A DNA stretch of 62,039 nucleotides from contig NZ_AKJE01000034.1 of the NCBI RefSeq assembly GCF_000282495.1, forward strand, positions 1-62,039. Reading direction: 5' to 3'. The stretch comes from Pseudomonas sp. GM79 (GTDB lineage: Bacteria; Pseudomonadota; Gammaproteobacteria; Pseudomonadales; Pseudomonadaceae). Under the pieces are notes generated by a model, which was not told the origin of the DNA, searched no databases, and saw nothing but the letters and a program-made list of their open reading frames with translations. This document shows positions 47,527 to 55,521 of the stretch, in pieces; within the stretch, counting starts at the first letter, position 1, and every line of letters starts with the position of its first letter. Made by a program: the position numbers and the translations under genes.

Positions 47527-47618
47527 ATGTGGGAGCGGGCTTGCTCGCGAAAGCGGTTTTCCATCCAACATTGATGTCGACTGACACACCGCTTTCGCGA
47601 GCAAGCCCGCTCCCACAT
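47527..47618. repeat. REPIN (inward-facing REP pair)
   Basis: REP arms with inner AAAGCGGT/ACCGCTTT extension and outer CCAAT/ATTTGG, between the hydrolase and DUF1704 genes. Confidence 0.9.
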
Positions 47619-47634
47619 TTGGACTGCGCCATTG

Positions 47635-48912
47635 TTAAAGGATGTTGGAATAATCCGCTTCGATCCGGTCCAGGCTCAGGTGGTTGAGGAAGTTGGAGAA
47701 GCACATCCAGGCCGATAGCGCGTTCATGTCGCGGAATTGGTCGGGCAGGTACTTGGGCGGCACCACCAGGCCTTCGTCCACCAACTGGCGCAAGGTCCGC
47801 ATGTCTTCCAGCGTGGTCTTGCCGCAAAACAATAGCGGTATCTGCTCCAGCTTGCCTTTACGCACGGCCAACTGAATGTAGTTGTAAACCATGATAAAGC
47901 CCTTGAGGTAGGACAAGTCTTTGGTAAACGGTAGACCGGTCGGCACCGAGCCACGGAAAACCCGACTGGCGTTGCCGTAGCTTTCGGCCATTTCGAAGCC
48001 TTGCTCACAGAAGAACTCGTAGATCTGCAAGAAGTCCGCGCCCTCCTCCACCATGTGAATGGCGCGGGTACGGTTGGTCAGTTTGCGCAGGCGGCTCGGG
48101 TAGGAGGCGAAGGTGATGATTTCCATCAGGATCGCCAAGCCTTCCTGGGTCACGGTAGACGACGGCGGGCCTTTGGACAGGAAGGTGCAGATCGGCTGAT
48201 TCAGGCCGTTGAGCGTGGTGCCCACATGCACCAGCCCTTCGTGGACTTCCAGCGCACGCACGTCACGGTCGTTGAACATCGCGTCGGCGCGGATCTTGAT
48301 GTAGTCGGCACCGGCCGCCGCATCGGCGACGATCCCGTCGGACTCGAACACCCGAATGGTTTCTTCGTTCTCGCCAAACACCTTGTTCAACCGATGTTGC
48401 AGCAGGTCGACGGCTTCCTTGGCGGTAAGGACTTTCGGTTCGTCCTTGAGGTCGCCGCGGCCGTCGATGTTGTTCAGGTAATCGGAGAGCATCAGCCCCA
48501 GGTCGGCCAGGGTCGGGTCACCAGCGTGAAACGCATCGGACGCGGCGCCATACAACTCTTGGGAAATCAGCCCGAAATCCTCGGTGCCGCGTGCTTCGAG
48601 CATGCGCACCACCATCCGGTATTCCTTGCACATGCGGCGCATGATCTGCCCGACCGGGTTGAACTGGCCCAGTTGGCGGGTGATGTCGCGCTCGATGTTC
48701 TGGAATTCCAGCTTCACTTTGCTGGAATCAAATGCCAGCGGTCGATTGAGGTAATAGTCGCGGTCCACGGCCGGCATTTCCTTGCCCTTGCCTTTGAAGA
48801 ACCCCTTGCGAATGCTGTCGTCCCACTTGACCGCATCCAGAACGCGAATCGGCGTCTGCGCCAGCACTATGCGATCGGACAATATGCGTATCGTCTGCTG
48901 GTATTCGTCCAC
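47635..48912 (-). CDS. DUF1704 / QEGLA-motif protein (MATCAP-type metallopeptidase fold)
   Basis: A 425-aa protein with the family motifs HEGLVH at residues 224-229 (HExxxH-like zinc site), followed by GTTLNGLNQP and TQEGLAILME (QEGLA at 256-260). It is annotated in many genomes as a flavohemoglobin expression-modulating QEGLA-motif protein. Eukaryotic relatives of this domain (MATCAP1) are tubulin carboxypeptidases with an HExxxH zinc site, so a peptidase role is a fair inference. The start is a GTG at 48912 with AGGAG 7 nt away. Function in bacteria is unproven. Confidence 0.83.
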   Translation of the reverse strand: MDEYQQTIRILSDRIVLAQTPIRVLDAVKWDDSIRKGFFKGKGKEMPAVDRDYYLNRPLAFDSSKVKLEFQNIERDITRQLGQFNPVGQIMRRMCKEYRMVVRMLEARGTEDFGLISQELYGAASDAFHAGDPTLADLGLMLSDYLNNIDGRGDLKDEPKVLTAKEAVDLLQHRLNKVFGENEETIRVFESDGIVADAAAGADYIKIRADAMFNDRDVRALEVHEGLVHVGTTLNGLNQPICTFLSKGPPSSTVTQEGLAILMEIITFASYPSRLRKLTNRTRAIHMVEEGADFLQIYEFFCEQGFEMAESYGNASRVFRGSVPTGLPFTKDLSYLKGFIMVYNYIQLAVRKGKLEQIPLLFCGKTTLEDMRTLRQLVDEGLVVPPKYLPDQFRDMNALSAWMCFSNFLNHLSLDRIEADYSNIL

Positions 48913-48948
48913 CCGAAACTCCTGTAGTAAAACCGTTACGTGCTGGGT

Positions 48949-49503
48949 TTATTTGGTTTTGGCCAGGCGCTGGTAGCGCACCGCTTCGACGAAAACATCG
49001 GAATTGGCCGGGTCATCGAGGTAGGCAAACACCTGATCCAGGCTGTTGTTGATCAACACCCCGTCGCCGTCGTCGGTCCGGAAGCCTTGGCCACTGAGGG
49101 CTTCCTGGCCCATGGCCTGTTTAATCTGCTCGAGGTCGAGGTTGTAGACCACCAGTTCGTGCTTATCGTTGAGCTCGAAACCGGTGATGGTGAAGTTCCC
49201 GCCGAACTGCGCCGGCACCTTCGCCGACAAGTACCAGCGATTGCCATGGCGCGACACGGTAAAGGGATAGGCTTCACGCTCATGGGGCTTGGCCTTGAAG
49301 TAGCTGACCGCCTGATAGCGATTGTCGCCGATGCGCGTCAGTTCCAGGTTCATCGGCTCGCCCCAGGCATTGGTGCTGGTCCATTTGCCGAGCAGCCCTT
49401 TGGGCGCGGGCTCGCTGGCGGGCAGCGGCTCCTTGAAGGTCACCAGACAGCCACTGAGCAGCAGGATCGACAAGGCGATCACAATGACGCGCCAGGCTTT
49501 CAT
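48949..49503 (-). CDS. Conserved lipoprotein, 184 aa
   Basis: The signal peptide IALSILLLSGC ends in the lipobox LSGC. The mature part reads as a beta-rich lipocalin-like stretch (KGLLGKWTSTNAWGEPM ... YLSAKVPAQFGGNFTITGFE). AGGGAG precedes the ATG. It lies between the DUF1704 gene and a REPIN and TetR gene, all on the minus strand. Family not assigned. Confidence 0.82.
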   Translation of the reverse strand: MKAWRVIVIALSILLLSGCLVTFKEPLPASEPAPKGLLGKWTSTNAWGEPMNLELTRIGDNRYQAVSYFKAKPHEREAYPFTVSRHGNRWYLSAKVPAQFGGNFTITGFELNDKHELVVYNLDLEQIKQAMGQEALSGQGFRTDDGDGVLINNSLDQVFAYLDDPANSDVFVEAVRYQRLAKTK

Positions 49504-49548
49504 TCAACACTCCCTATGAACACACGACGCCCTCAACTGACCACTATC

Positions 49549-49640
49549 CTGTGGGAGCGGGCTTGCTCGCGAAAACGGTTTAACATTCAACATTTTCGTT
49601 GTCTGACACACCGCCTTCGCGAGCAAGCCCGCTCCCACAG
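49549..49640. repeat. REPIN (inward-facing REP pair)
   Basis: CTGTGGGAGCGGGCTTGCTC and its inverse enclose a loop with GTCTGACACACCGC, between the lipoprotein and the TetR gene. Confidence 0.9.
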
Positions 49641-49660
49641 GGTTGAGCTCCCATAAGGGA

Positions 49661-50377
49661 TTACACCGACGCCAACACCAAATGCATGTAGCGGTTGAGG
49701 ATGCCGAGCATTTCCTCTTCGGCCACAGGCTCGGCGTCGTTGAGCAGGCCCTGATATTCCATCCGTCCGATAATCGCCGTCAACACTTTGGCATCCTGTT
49801 GTGGCTCACGGGAACCCAATACTTCGAAAAGCTGGCAGGTGCCCTGCAGGAGAATTTGCTGATGGGAGCGTACCAACAACGCCAGACGCGGGTTGAGCAA
49901 GGCTTCCTGGCGGAAGGCTTGCTCGGCCATCAAATGCTCGCGGCGATTGATCAATTGCCGATGAACATAGTCAGCCATCAGCCGGGCGATATCGTCCGCC
50001 AACTGTGAGCGGGACTCGGGAGTGCCATCGCCGCTGACAACCATCTCGCGCAACAGGCCTTCGTTGCTGGCCCACAACCGGGCCATGAACGCCGCACTGC
50101 GTTCCACGTATTGGGCGAAGGTATCGGTGAGCAAGTCATCGATGTCTTTGAAATAGTAAGTGGTCGCCGAGAGCGGCACACCCGCTTCAGCGGCCACTGC
50201 ACGGTGCCGCACGGCCCGCACGCCATCGCGCACGACAATGCGCATCGCAGCGTCGAGAATGTCCTGTCGACGCTGTTCGCTGCCCTGTCGGCTGGCCTTG
50301 CGGCCCTGGTACTGAACACTTTCAGCGACCGCAGTGGCGATACCCGCTGCACCTTCTTGAGCCATTGCACGATTCAC
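49661..50377 (-). CDS. TetR-family transcriptional regulator
   Basis: A 238-aa TetR regulator. The HTH is in QDILDAAMRIVVRDGVRAVR and HRAVAAEAGVPLSATTYYFK; the rest is all helical. The start is a GTG at 50377 with AGAGG upstream; an ATG at 50365 is a possible alternative. It is adjacent to lysS with a shared bidirectional terminator. The effector and targets are unknown; nearby DUF1704 and lipoprotein genes are candidates. Confidence 0.83.
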   Translation of the reverse strand: MNRAMAQEGAAGIATAVAESVQYQGRKASRQGSEQRRQDILDAAMRIVVRDGVRAVRHRAVAAEAGVPLSATTYYFKDIDDLLTDTFAQYVERSAAFMARLWASNEGLLREMVVSGDGTPESRSQLADDIARLMADYVHRQLINRREHLMAEQAFRQEALLNPRLALLVRSHQQILLQGTCQLFEVLGSREPQQDAKVLTAIIGRMEYQGLLNDAEPVAEEEMLGILNRYMHLVLASV

Positions 50378-50415
50378 GACAGGTATTCCTCTCTAAACGT
50401 CAAAAGTAACCAATT

Positions 50416-50429
50416 GATACGTTTGTACC
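50416..50429. promoter_or_regulatory. Possible TetR operator
   Basis: GATAC GTTT GTACC is a one-mismatch inverted repeat located 38 nt upstream of the TetR start codon, where autorepressing TetR proteins often bind. There is only one site, and it is imperfect. Confidence 0.3.
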
Positions 50430-50440
50430 AGACAGGCAAT

Positions 50441-50469
50441 AAAAAGCCGCCTGTTATAGGCGGCTTTTT
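50441..50469 (-). terminator. Terminator of lysS
   Basis: AAAAAGCCGCCTGTTATAGG followed by CGGCTTTTT forms a 10-bp A/T-flanked hairpin 12 nt beyond the lysS stop. It could end transcription from either side. Confidence 0.85.
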
Positions 50470-50480
50470 AATTGAAACAC

Positions 50481-51983
50481 TTACGCTTGTGGCCGCATGT
50501 GCGGGAACAGAATCACATCGCGGATCGACGGTGAGTTGGTCAGCAACATCACCAGACGGTCGATGCCGATCCCTTCACCGGCGGTTGGCGGCATGCCGTA
50601 CTCCAGCGCGCGAACGAAGTCGGCGTCGTAGTGCATGGCTTCGTCGTCGCCGGCGTCCTTGTCGGCCACCTGCGCCATGAAACGCTCGGCCTGGTCTTCG
50701 GCGTCGTTCAACTCGGAGTAGGCGTTGGCGATTTCACGGCCACCGATGAACAGTTCGAAACGGTCGGTGACGTTCGGGTTCTCGTCGTTACGACGGGCCA
50801 GCGGCGACACTTCGAACGGGTACTGGGTGATGAAGTGCGGCTGTTCCAGCTTGTGCTCGACCAGCTCTTCGAAAATCATCACCTGCAGCTTGCCCAGACC
50901 TTCAAAGCCCAGCACCTTGGCGCCAGCCTTCTTGGCGATGGCGCGGGCCTTGTCGATGTCGGTCAGGTCGTCAGCGGTCAGCTCAGGGTTGTACTTGAGG
51001 ATCGAGTCAAACACCGACAGACGCACGAACGGCTCGCCGAAGTGGAACACCTTGTCGCCGTACGGCACGTCGGTGCTGCCCAGAACCAGCTGAGCCAGTT
51101 CGCGGAACAGCTCTTCGGTCAGGTCCATGTTGTCTTCGTAGTCGGCGTAAGCCTGGTAGAACTCCAACATGGTGAATTCAGGGTTGTGACGCGTCGAAAC
51201 GCCTTCGTTACGGAAGTTGCGGTTGATCTCGAAGACTTTCTCGAAACCGCCGACGACCAAGCGCTTGAGGTACAGCTCAGGCGCGATACGCAGGAACATT
51301 TCCATGTCCAGCGCGTTGTGATGCGTCTCGAACGGCTTGGCCGCCGCGCCGCCTGGAATGGTTTGCAGCATCGGCGTTTCCACTTCCAGGAAGTCACGCT
51401 TCATCAGGAAGCTGCGGATGTGCGCAATCACTTGCGAACGAACGCGGAAGGTCTGACGCACCTCTTCGTTGACGATCAGGTCGACGTAACGCTGACGGTA
51501 GCGCTGTTCGGTGTCGGTCAGGCCGTGGTGCTTGTCCGGCAGCGGGCGCAGGGATTTGGTCAGCAGGCGCACGCTGGTCATTTCAACGTACAGGTCGCCC
51601 TTGCCGGAACGCGCCAGGGTGCCTTCGGCGGCAATGATGTCGCCCATGTCCCAGGTTTTCACCGCGGCCAGGGTGTCTTCGGACAGGGTTTTACGGTTGA
51701 CGTAAACCTGAATGCGACCGGTCATGTCCTGAATCACCATGAACGAGCCACGGTTGAGCATGATGCGACCCGCCACCTTGACCGGGATTGCAGCCTCTGC
51801 CAGCTCTTCCTTGGTCTTGTCCGCGTACTGTTTCTGCAAGTCTTCGCAGTAATTGTCGCGGCGGAAGTCGTTGGGGAAGGCATTGCCCTTGGCGCGCTCG
51901 GCAGCAAGCTTTTCCTTGCGCAGGGCGATCAGGGAGTTTTCTTCCTGTTGCAGGGCTTGCGGGTCGAGTTGTAGGTCGCTCAT
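50481..51983 (-). CDS. lysS: Lysyl-tRNA synthetase, class II
   Basis: LysRS charges tRNA-Lys. The N-terminal OB-fold anticodon domain ([20 protein letters not shown]) precedes the class II catalytic core: motif 2 [20 protein letters not shown] and motif 3 [13 protein letters not shown]. The 500-aa length is standard. It is 102 nt after prfB, the E. coli prfB-lysS order. Confidence 0.97.
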   Translation of the reverse strand: MSDLQLDPQALQQEENSLIALRKEKLAAERAKGNAFPNDFRRDNYCEDLQKQYADKTKEELAEAAIPVKVAGRIMLNRGSFMVIQDMTGRIQVYVNRKTLSEDTLAAVKTWDMGDIIAAEGTLARSGKGDLYVEMTSVRLLTKSLRPLPDKHHGLTDTEQRYRQRYVDLIVNEEVRQTFRVRSQVIAHIRSFLMKRDFLEVETPMLQTIPGGAAAKPFETHHNALDMEMFLRIAPELYLKRLVVGGFEKVFEINRNFRNEGVSTRHNPEFTMLEFYQAYADYEDNMDLTEELFRELAQLVLGSTDVPYGDKVFHFGEPFVRLSVFDSILKYNPELTADDLTDIDKARAIAKKAGAKVLGFEGLGKLQVMIFEELVEHKLEQPHFITQYPFEVSPLARRNDENPNVTDRFELFIGGREIANAYSELNDAEDQAERFMAQVADKDAGDDEAMHYDADFVRALEYGMPPTAGEGIGIDRLVMLLTNSPSIRDVILFPHMRPQA

Positions 51984-52032
51984 GTCTTTAAAAATTCCAT
52001 CTCAGGTTCGTTGCCCCCGGCATTCGCCGGGG

Positions 52033-52060
52033 TTCGCGGGCAAGCCTCGCTCCTACAGGG
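52033..52060. repeat. Single REP unit of the second family
   Basis: TTCGCGGGCAAGCCTCGCTC followed by CTACAGGG lies between lysS and prfB; it resembles the fragments at 29216-29394. Confidence 0.65.
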
Positions 52061-52085
52061 TGGTGACAACCCTGTGGCGCGGGCC

Positions 52086-53181
52086 TTAGAGCCCTTGTTT
52101 CAGGCTGGCCACCAGGTATTCGTCGATGTCGCCGTCGAGCACCTTGTCGCAGTCGCTGCGTTCGATGTTGGTACGCAGATCCTTGATCCGCGACGCATCG
52201 AGCACGTACGAACGGATCTGGTGACCCCAGCCGATATCCGACTTGGTGTCTTCCAGGGCCTGGGAAGCGGCGTTGCGCTTCTGCACTTCCTGCTCGTACA
52301 AGCGCGCCCGCAACATTTTCATCGCGGTGTCTTTGTTCGCATGCTGGGAACGTTCGTTCTGGCAGCTGACCACGGTGTTGGTCGGTACGTGGGTAATCCG
52401 TACGGCCGAGTCGGTGGTGTTAACGTGCTGACCACCGGCACCGGAGGAGCGGTAGGTGTCGATGCGCAGGTCCGACGGGTTGATGTCGATTTCGATGTTG
52501 TCATCGATTTCCGGCGACACGAACACGGCCGAGAACGAGGTGTGACGACGGTTGCCGGAGTCGAACGGGCTCTTGCGCACCAGACGGTGCACGCCGATTT
52601 CGGTACGCAGCCAGCCAAAGGCGTATTCGCCCTTGATGTGCACGGTAGCGCCTTTGATACCGGCGACTTCACCGGCCGACAGCTCCATGATGGTCGCGTC
52701 GAAACCGCGTTTATCCGCCCAGCGCAGGTACATGCGCAGCAGAATGTTGGCCCAGTCCTGGGCCTCGGTGCCGCCGGAACCGGCCTGGATATCCAGGTAG
52801 GCGTTGTTGGCGTCCATCTCACCGCTGAACATGCGACGGAATTCGAGTTTTTCCAGGGACTCGCGCAGGCGCTCGACTTCGGCAGCGACGTCATCGACGG
52901 CGGCCTGGTCTTCTTCTTCGGCGGACATCAGCAGCAGGTCTTTGGCATCGGCCAGGCCACTGTGCATTTCGTCGAGGGTTTCGACGATCTGAGCCAGCAG
53001 CGACCGCTCGCGGCCCAGTTCCTGAGCGTACGACGGGTTGTTCCAGACAGACGGATCTTCAAGCTCGCGATTGACTTCAGTCAGACGCTCATGCTTTTGA
53101 TCGTAGTCAAAGATACCCCCGAATAGTTTCGGAGCGCTCGGACAGGTCCTTGATACTGTTAAGGATCGGGTTGATTTCCAT
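52086..53181 (-). CDS. prfB: Peptide chain release factor 2 (programmed +1 frameshift)
   Basis: RF2 terminates at UGA and UAA. Frame 0 starts at ATG 53181 ([20 protein letters not shown]) and meets an in-frame TGA as codon 25 (53109-53107). A +1 shift at CTT-TGA-C continues into the 340-aa body with the stop-codon-recognition tripeptide SPF ([15 protein letters not shown]) and catalytic GGQ ([15 protein letters not shown]). Total about 364 aa. The in-frame stop is the normal autoregulatory device, not a lesion. Confidence 0.97.
53106..53121 (-). promoter_or_regulatory. prfB: prfB programmed frameshift site
   Basis: On the minus strand CGGGGGTATCTTTGAC: an internal Shine-Dalgarno-like GGGGG three nt before the slippery CTT, followed by the UGA stop and C (the weak UGAC context). 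This is the same arrangement as in E. coli prfB. Confidence 0.95.
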
Positions 53182-53308
53182 GGCGGGCAGCACTCGTTGG
53201 CGAACTTTTGAAAGCCGGCGAGTATAACGTAATCAAGCTGTCACGGCAGCCCGCCCGGCGGCTTTAGCGGCGAATGGTTTGGGGTTGAACGCAGGAATAA
53301 CGCGGGTG

Positions 53309-53459
53309 CCTGTAGCAGCTGCCGAGCTCGCGAGGCTGCGTTCGAGGACGAAGTCCTCGCAAACCCTGTGTACGCGGCTTTCCTGAACGACCGCGTTGTC
53401 TGATTTTACGACGGCTGCGCCGCCGAACGCAGCCTCGCAGGCTCGGCAGCTGCTACAGG
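53309..53459. repeat. Long palindromic repeat (third REPIN-like family)
   Basis: CCTGTAGCAGCTGCCGAGC on the left and its reverse complement ending GCTCGGCAGCTGCTACAGG on the right, with internal GAGGCTGCG/CGCAGCCTC and GAGGAC/GTCCTC hairpins. It fills the 280-bp gap between wspR and prfB; I see no gene. Confidence 0.85.
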
Positions 53460-53460
53460 G

Positions 53461-54462
53461 CTACTCGATCCCCACCTGATTGCGCCCATTGTTCTTTGCC
53501 AGGTACAACCCCTTGTCCGCCGCCGAGATCAATTGCCGGCAGTCACTGCCCGGCTGCGGAATCATGGTCGACAGGCCGATGCTGATGGTCAGGCTCGAAC
53601 CCTCGGTCGGGAAAATGTGCGGGATCTTCAACCCGGCCACGGTCTGGCGCAGTTTTTCCGCGACCATTCGCGCACCGCCCGGCGAGGTGTTGGGCAGGAC
53701 CAGGACGAACTCCTCGCCGCCGTAACGGGCCGGCAAGTCCGAAGGTCTGGAGCTGGCGTCGCGAATCGCCGTGGCGACTTTGCGCAAGGCCTCATCGCCT
53801 TCGAGGTGGCCAAAGCTGTCGTTGAAGGACTTGAAGTAGTCGACATCGATCATCAGTAGCGACAATTGAGTCTGGTCCCGCAGCGAACGCCGCCACTCCA
53901 GCTCCAGGTATTCGTCGAAATGCCGGCGATTCGACAGCCCGGTCAGGCCGTCGGAGTTCATCAAGCGTTGCAGCACCAGGTTGGTGTCGAGCAACTGTTG
54001 CTGGCTGACCCGCAGCGCGCGATACGCCGCGTCACGCTGCAGCAGGGTCATGTAGGAGCGCGAGTGATAGCGGATGCGCGCCACCAGTTCGATGTTGTCC
54101 GGCAGTTTGACCAGGTAATCATTGGCGCCGGCGGCAAACGCCGCGCTCTTGATCAGCGGGTCTTCCTTGGTCGACAGGACAATGATCGGAATATCCTTGG
54201 TCGCCGGGTGATTACGGTATTCACGCACCAGGCTCAGGCCGTCGAGGCCAGGCATGACCAGGTCCTGAAGGATTACGGTCGGCTTGATGCGAATCGCCTG
54301 GGCGATCGCCTGGTGCGGGTCGGCACAGAAATGGAAGTCGATGTTTTCTTCGTTCGACAAACCACGCCGCACTGCCTCGCCGATCATCGCCTGATCGTCC
54401 ACCAACAACACCATGGCGGCGTTTTCATCGGTTTTGAAGTCGTCGAGCTGTAATTCATTCAT
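53461..54462 (-). CDS. wspR: WspR, diguanylate cyclase response regulator
   Basis: WspR is the output of the Wsp pathway and makes cyclic di-GMP from two GTP. The N-terminal receiver has phospho-acceptor D67 ([14 protein letters not shown]); the C-terminal GGDEF domain has active site GGEEF (248-252) and inhibitory I-site RPSD (239-242), five residues upstream. All catalytic and inhibitory residues are intact. It lies 48 nt after wspF with its own AGGTG site. Confidence 0.96.
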   Translation of the reverse strand: MNELQLDDFKTDENAAMVLLVDDQAMIGEAVRRGLSNEENIDFHFCADPHQAIAQAIRIKPTVILQDLVMPGLDGLSLVREYRNHPATKDIPIIVLSTKEDPLIKSAAFAAGANDYLVKLPDNIELVARIRYHSRSYMTLLQRDAAYRALRVSQQQLLDTNLVLQRLMNSDGLTGLSNRRHFDEYLELEWRRSLRDQTQLSLLMIDVDYFKSFNDSFGHLEGDEALRKVATAIRDASSRPSDLPARYGGEEFVLVLPNTSPGGARMVAEKLRQTVAGLKIPHIFPTEGSSLTISIGLSTMIPQPGSDCRQLISAADKGLYLAKNNGRNQVGIE

Positions 54463-54510
54463 GTGCGGTCACCTGAGTACTGCCTTGGCCACGATTGCTG
54501 CTAATGATAG

Positions 54511-55521
54511 TCATTTTGAGAAGATTTCCAGCAATCGTGGCGCTATCTTGTCCAGTGGGCGAACTTCCACAGCCGCGTTAATGGCCGCGGCCGCCTTCGG
54601 CATGCCATACACCGCACTGCTTTGTTGGTCCTGAGCGATGGTCAGGTAGCCCTGTTGGCGCATGAGTTTAAGCCCCTGCGCGCCGTCGCGCCCCATACCG
54701 GTCAGCAGAACGCCCACAGCGTCACCGCTCCAGTAACTGGCCACACTTTCGAAAAACACATCGATCGAAGGCCGATAGATCTCGTTGACCGGTTCGGCGG
54801 TGTAGGCCAGCGTGCCGTTTTTCAGCAAGCGAATGTGATGGTTGGTGCCGGCCAGCAGGATCACGCCGCTTTGCGGCGGTTCGCCTTCCTGAGCCAGGCG
54901 CACGTCCAGGCCACTGGCGCTGGCAAGCCATTCGGCCATACCGGCGGCGAACACCTGATCCACATGTTGGACCAGCACGATGGCCGCCGAAAAATCTCGA
55001 GGCAGGCCTTTGAGCAGCACTTCCAGCGCCGCCGGCCCGCCAGCGGATGAACCGATGGCCACCAAATGCTGGCGCGAGGACGAGTGGCGGTGCGAGCTCG
55101 GTGCCGATCGCACCCGATTGCTCTGCTCGCCAATCAGCCAGCCAATGTTCATGATCTTGCGCAGCAACGGTGCGGCGGCTTCCTGGGGATTGCCGCCCCC
55201 AATAGCCGGGGTATCAACCACATCGAGCGCGCCGTAGCCCATGGCTTCGAACACCCGGTGCACGTTCTGCTCGCGGTCGACAGTGACAATGACAATCGCG
55301 CACGGGGTCTCGGCCATGATTCGCCGGGTCGCTTCCACACCGTCCATCAACGGCATGATCAAATCCATCAGGATCAGATCCGGGGTGTATTCGGTGCAAC
55401 GTTGCACCGCCTCGGCCCCATTGCTGGCGACCCAGACCACCTCGTGCGCCGGTTCGAACGCCAAAGCGCGGCGCAACGCCTCTACCGCCATGGGCATGTC
55501 ATTGACGATAGCGATTTTCAT
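54511..55521 (-). CDS. wspF: WspF, CheB-like methylesterase
   Basis: WspF removes methyl groups from WspA and damps the pathway; its loss gives wrinkly-spreader colonies. The receiver holds D53 (LMDLIMPLMDG); the esterase has the Ser in IGSSAGGPAALEVLL, His in VLVQHVDQVFAAGM, and Asp in GMGRDGAQGL. It overlaps wspE by 4 nt. The 336-aa length is full. Confidence 0.95.
   Translation of the reverse strand: MKIAIVNDMPMAVEALRRALAFEPAHEVVWVASNGAEAVQRCTEYTPDLILMDLIMPLMDGVEATRRIMAETPCAIVIVTVDREQNVHRVFEAMGYGALDVVDTPAIGGGNPQEAAAPLLRKIMNIGWLIGEQSNRVRSAPSSHRHSSSRQHLVAIGSSAGGPAALEVLLKGLPRDFSAAIVLVQHVDQVFAAGMAEWLASASGLDVRLAQEGEPPQSGVILLAGTNHHIRLLKNGTLAYTAEPVNEIYRPSIDVFFESVASYWSGDAVGVLLTGMGRDGAQGLKLMRQQGYLTIAQDQQSSAVYGMPKAAAAINAAVEVRPLDKIAPRLLEIFSK

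Noticed and set aside
47487..47618. N-terminal extension of the alpha/beta-hydrolase beginning [10 protein letters not shown]
   Set aside because: This stretch is translated REPIN; the same peptide appears wherever the REP is read in that frame, and a good lipoprotein start lies at 47486.
53107..53109. In-frame TGA in prfB as a pseudogene lesion
   Set aside because: CTTTGAC with an upstream Shine-Dalgarno-like element is the programmed frameshift site of RF2.
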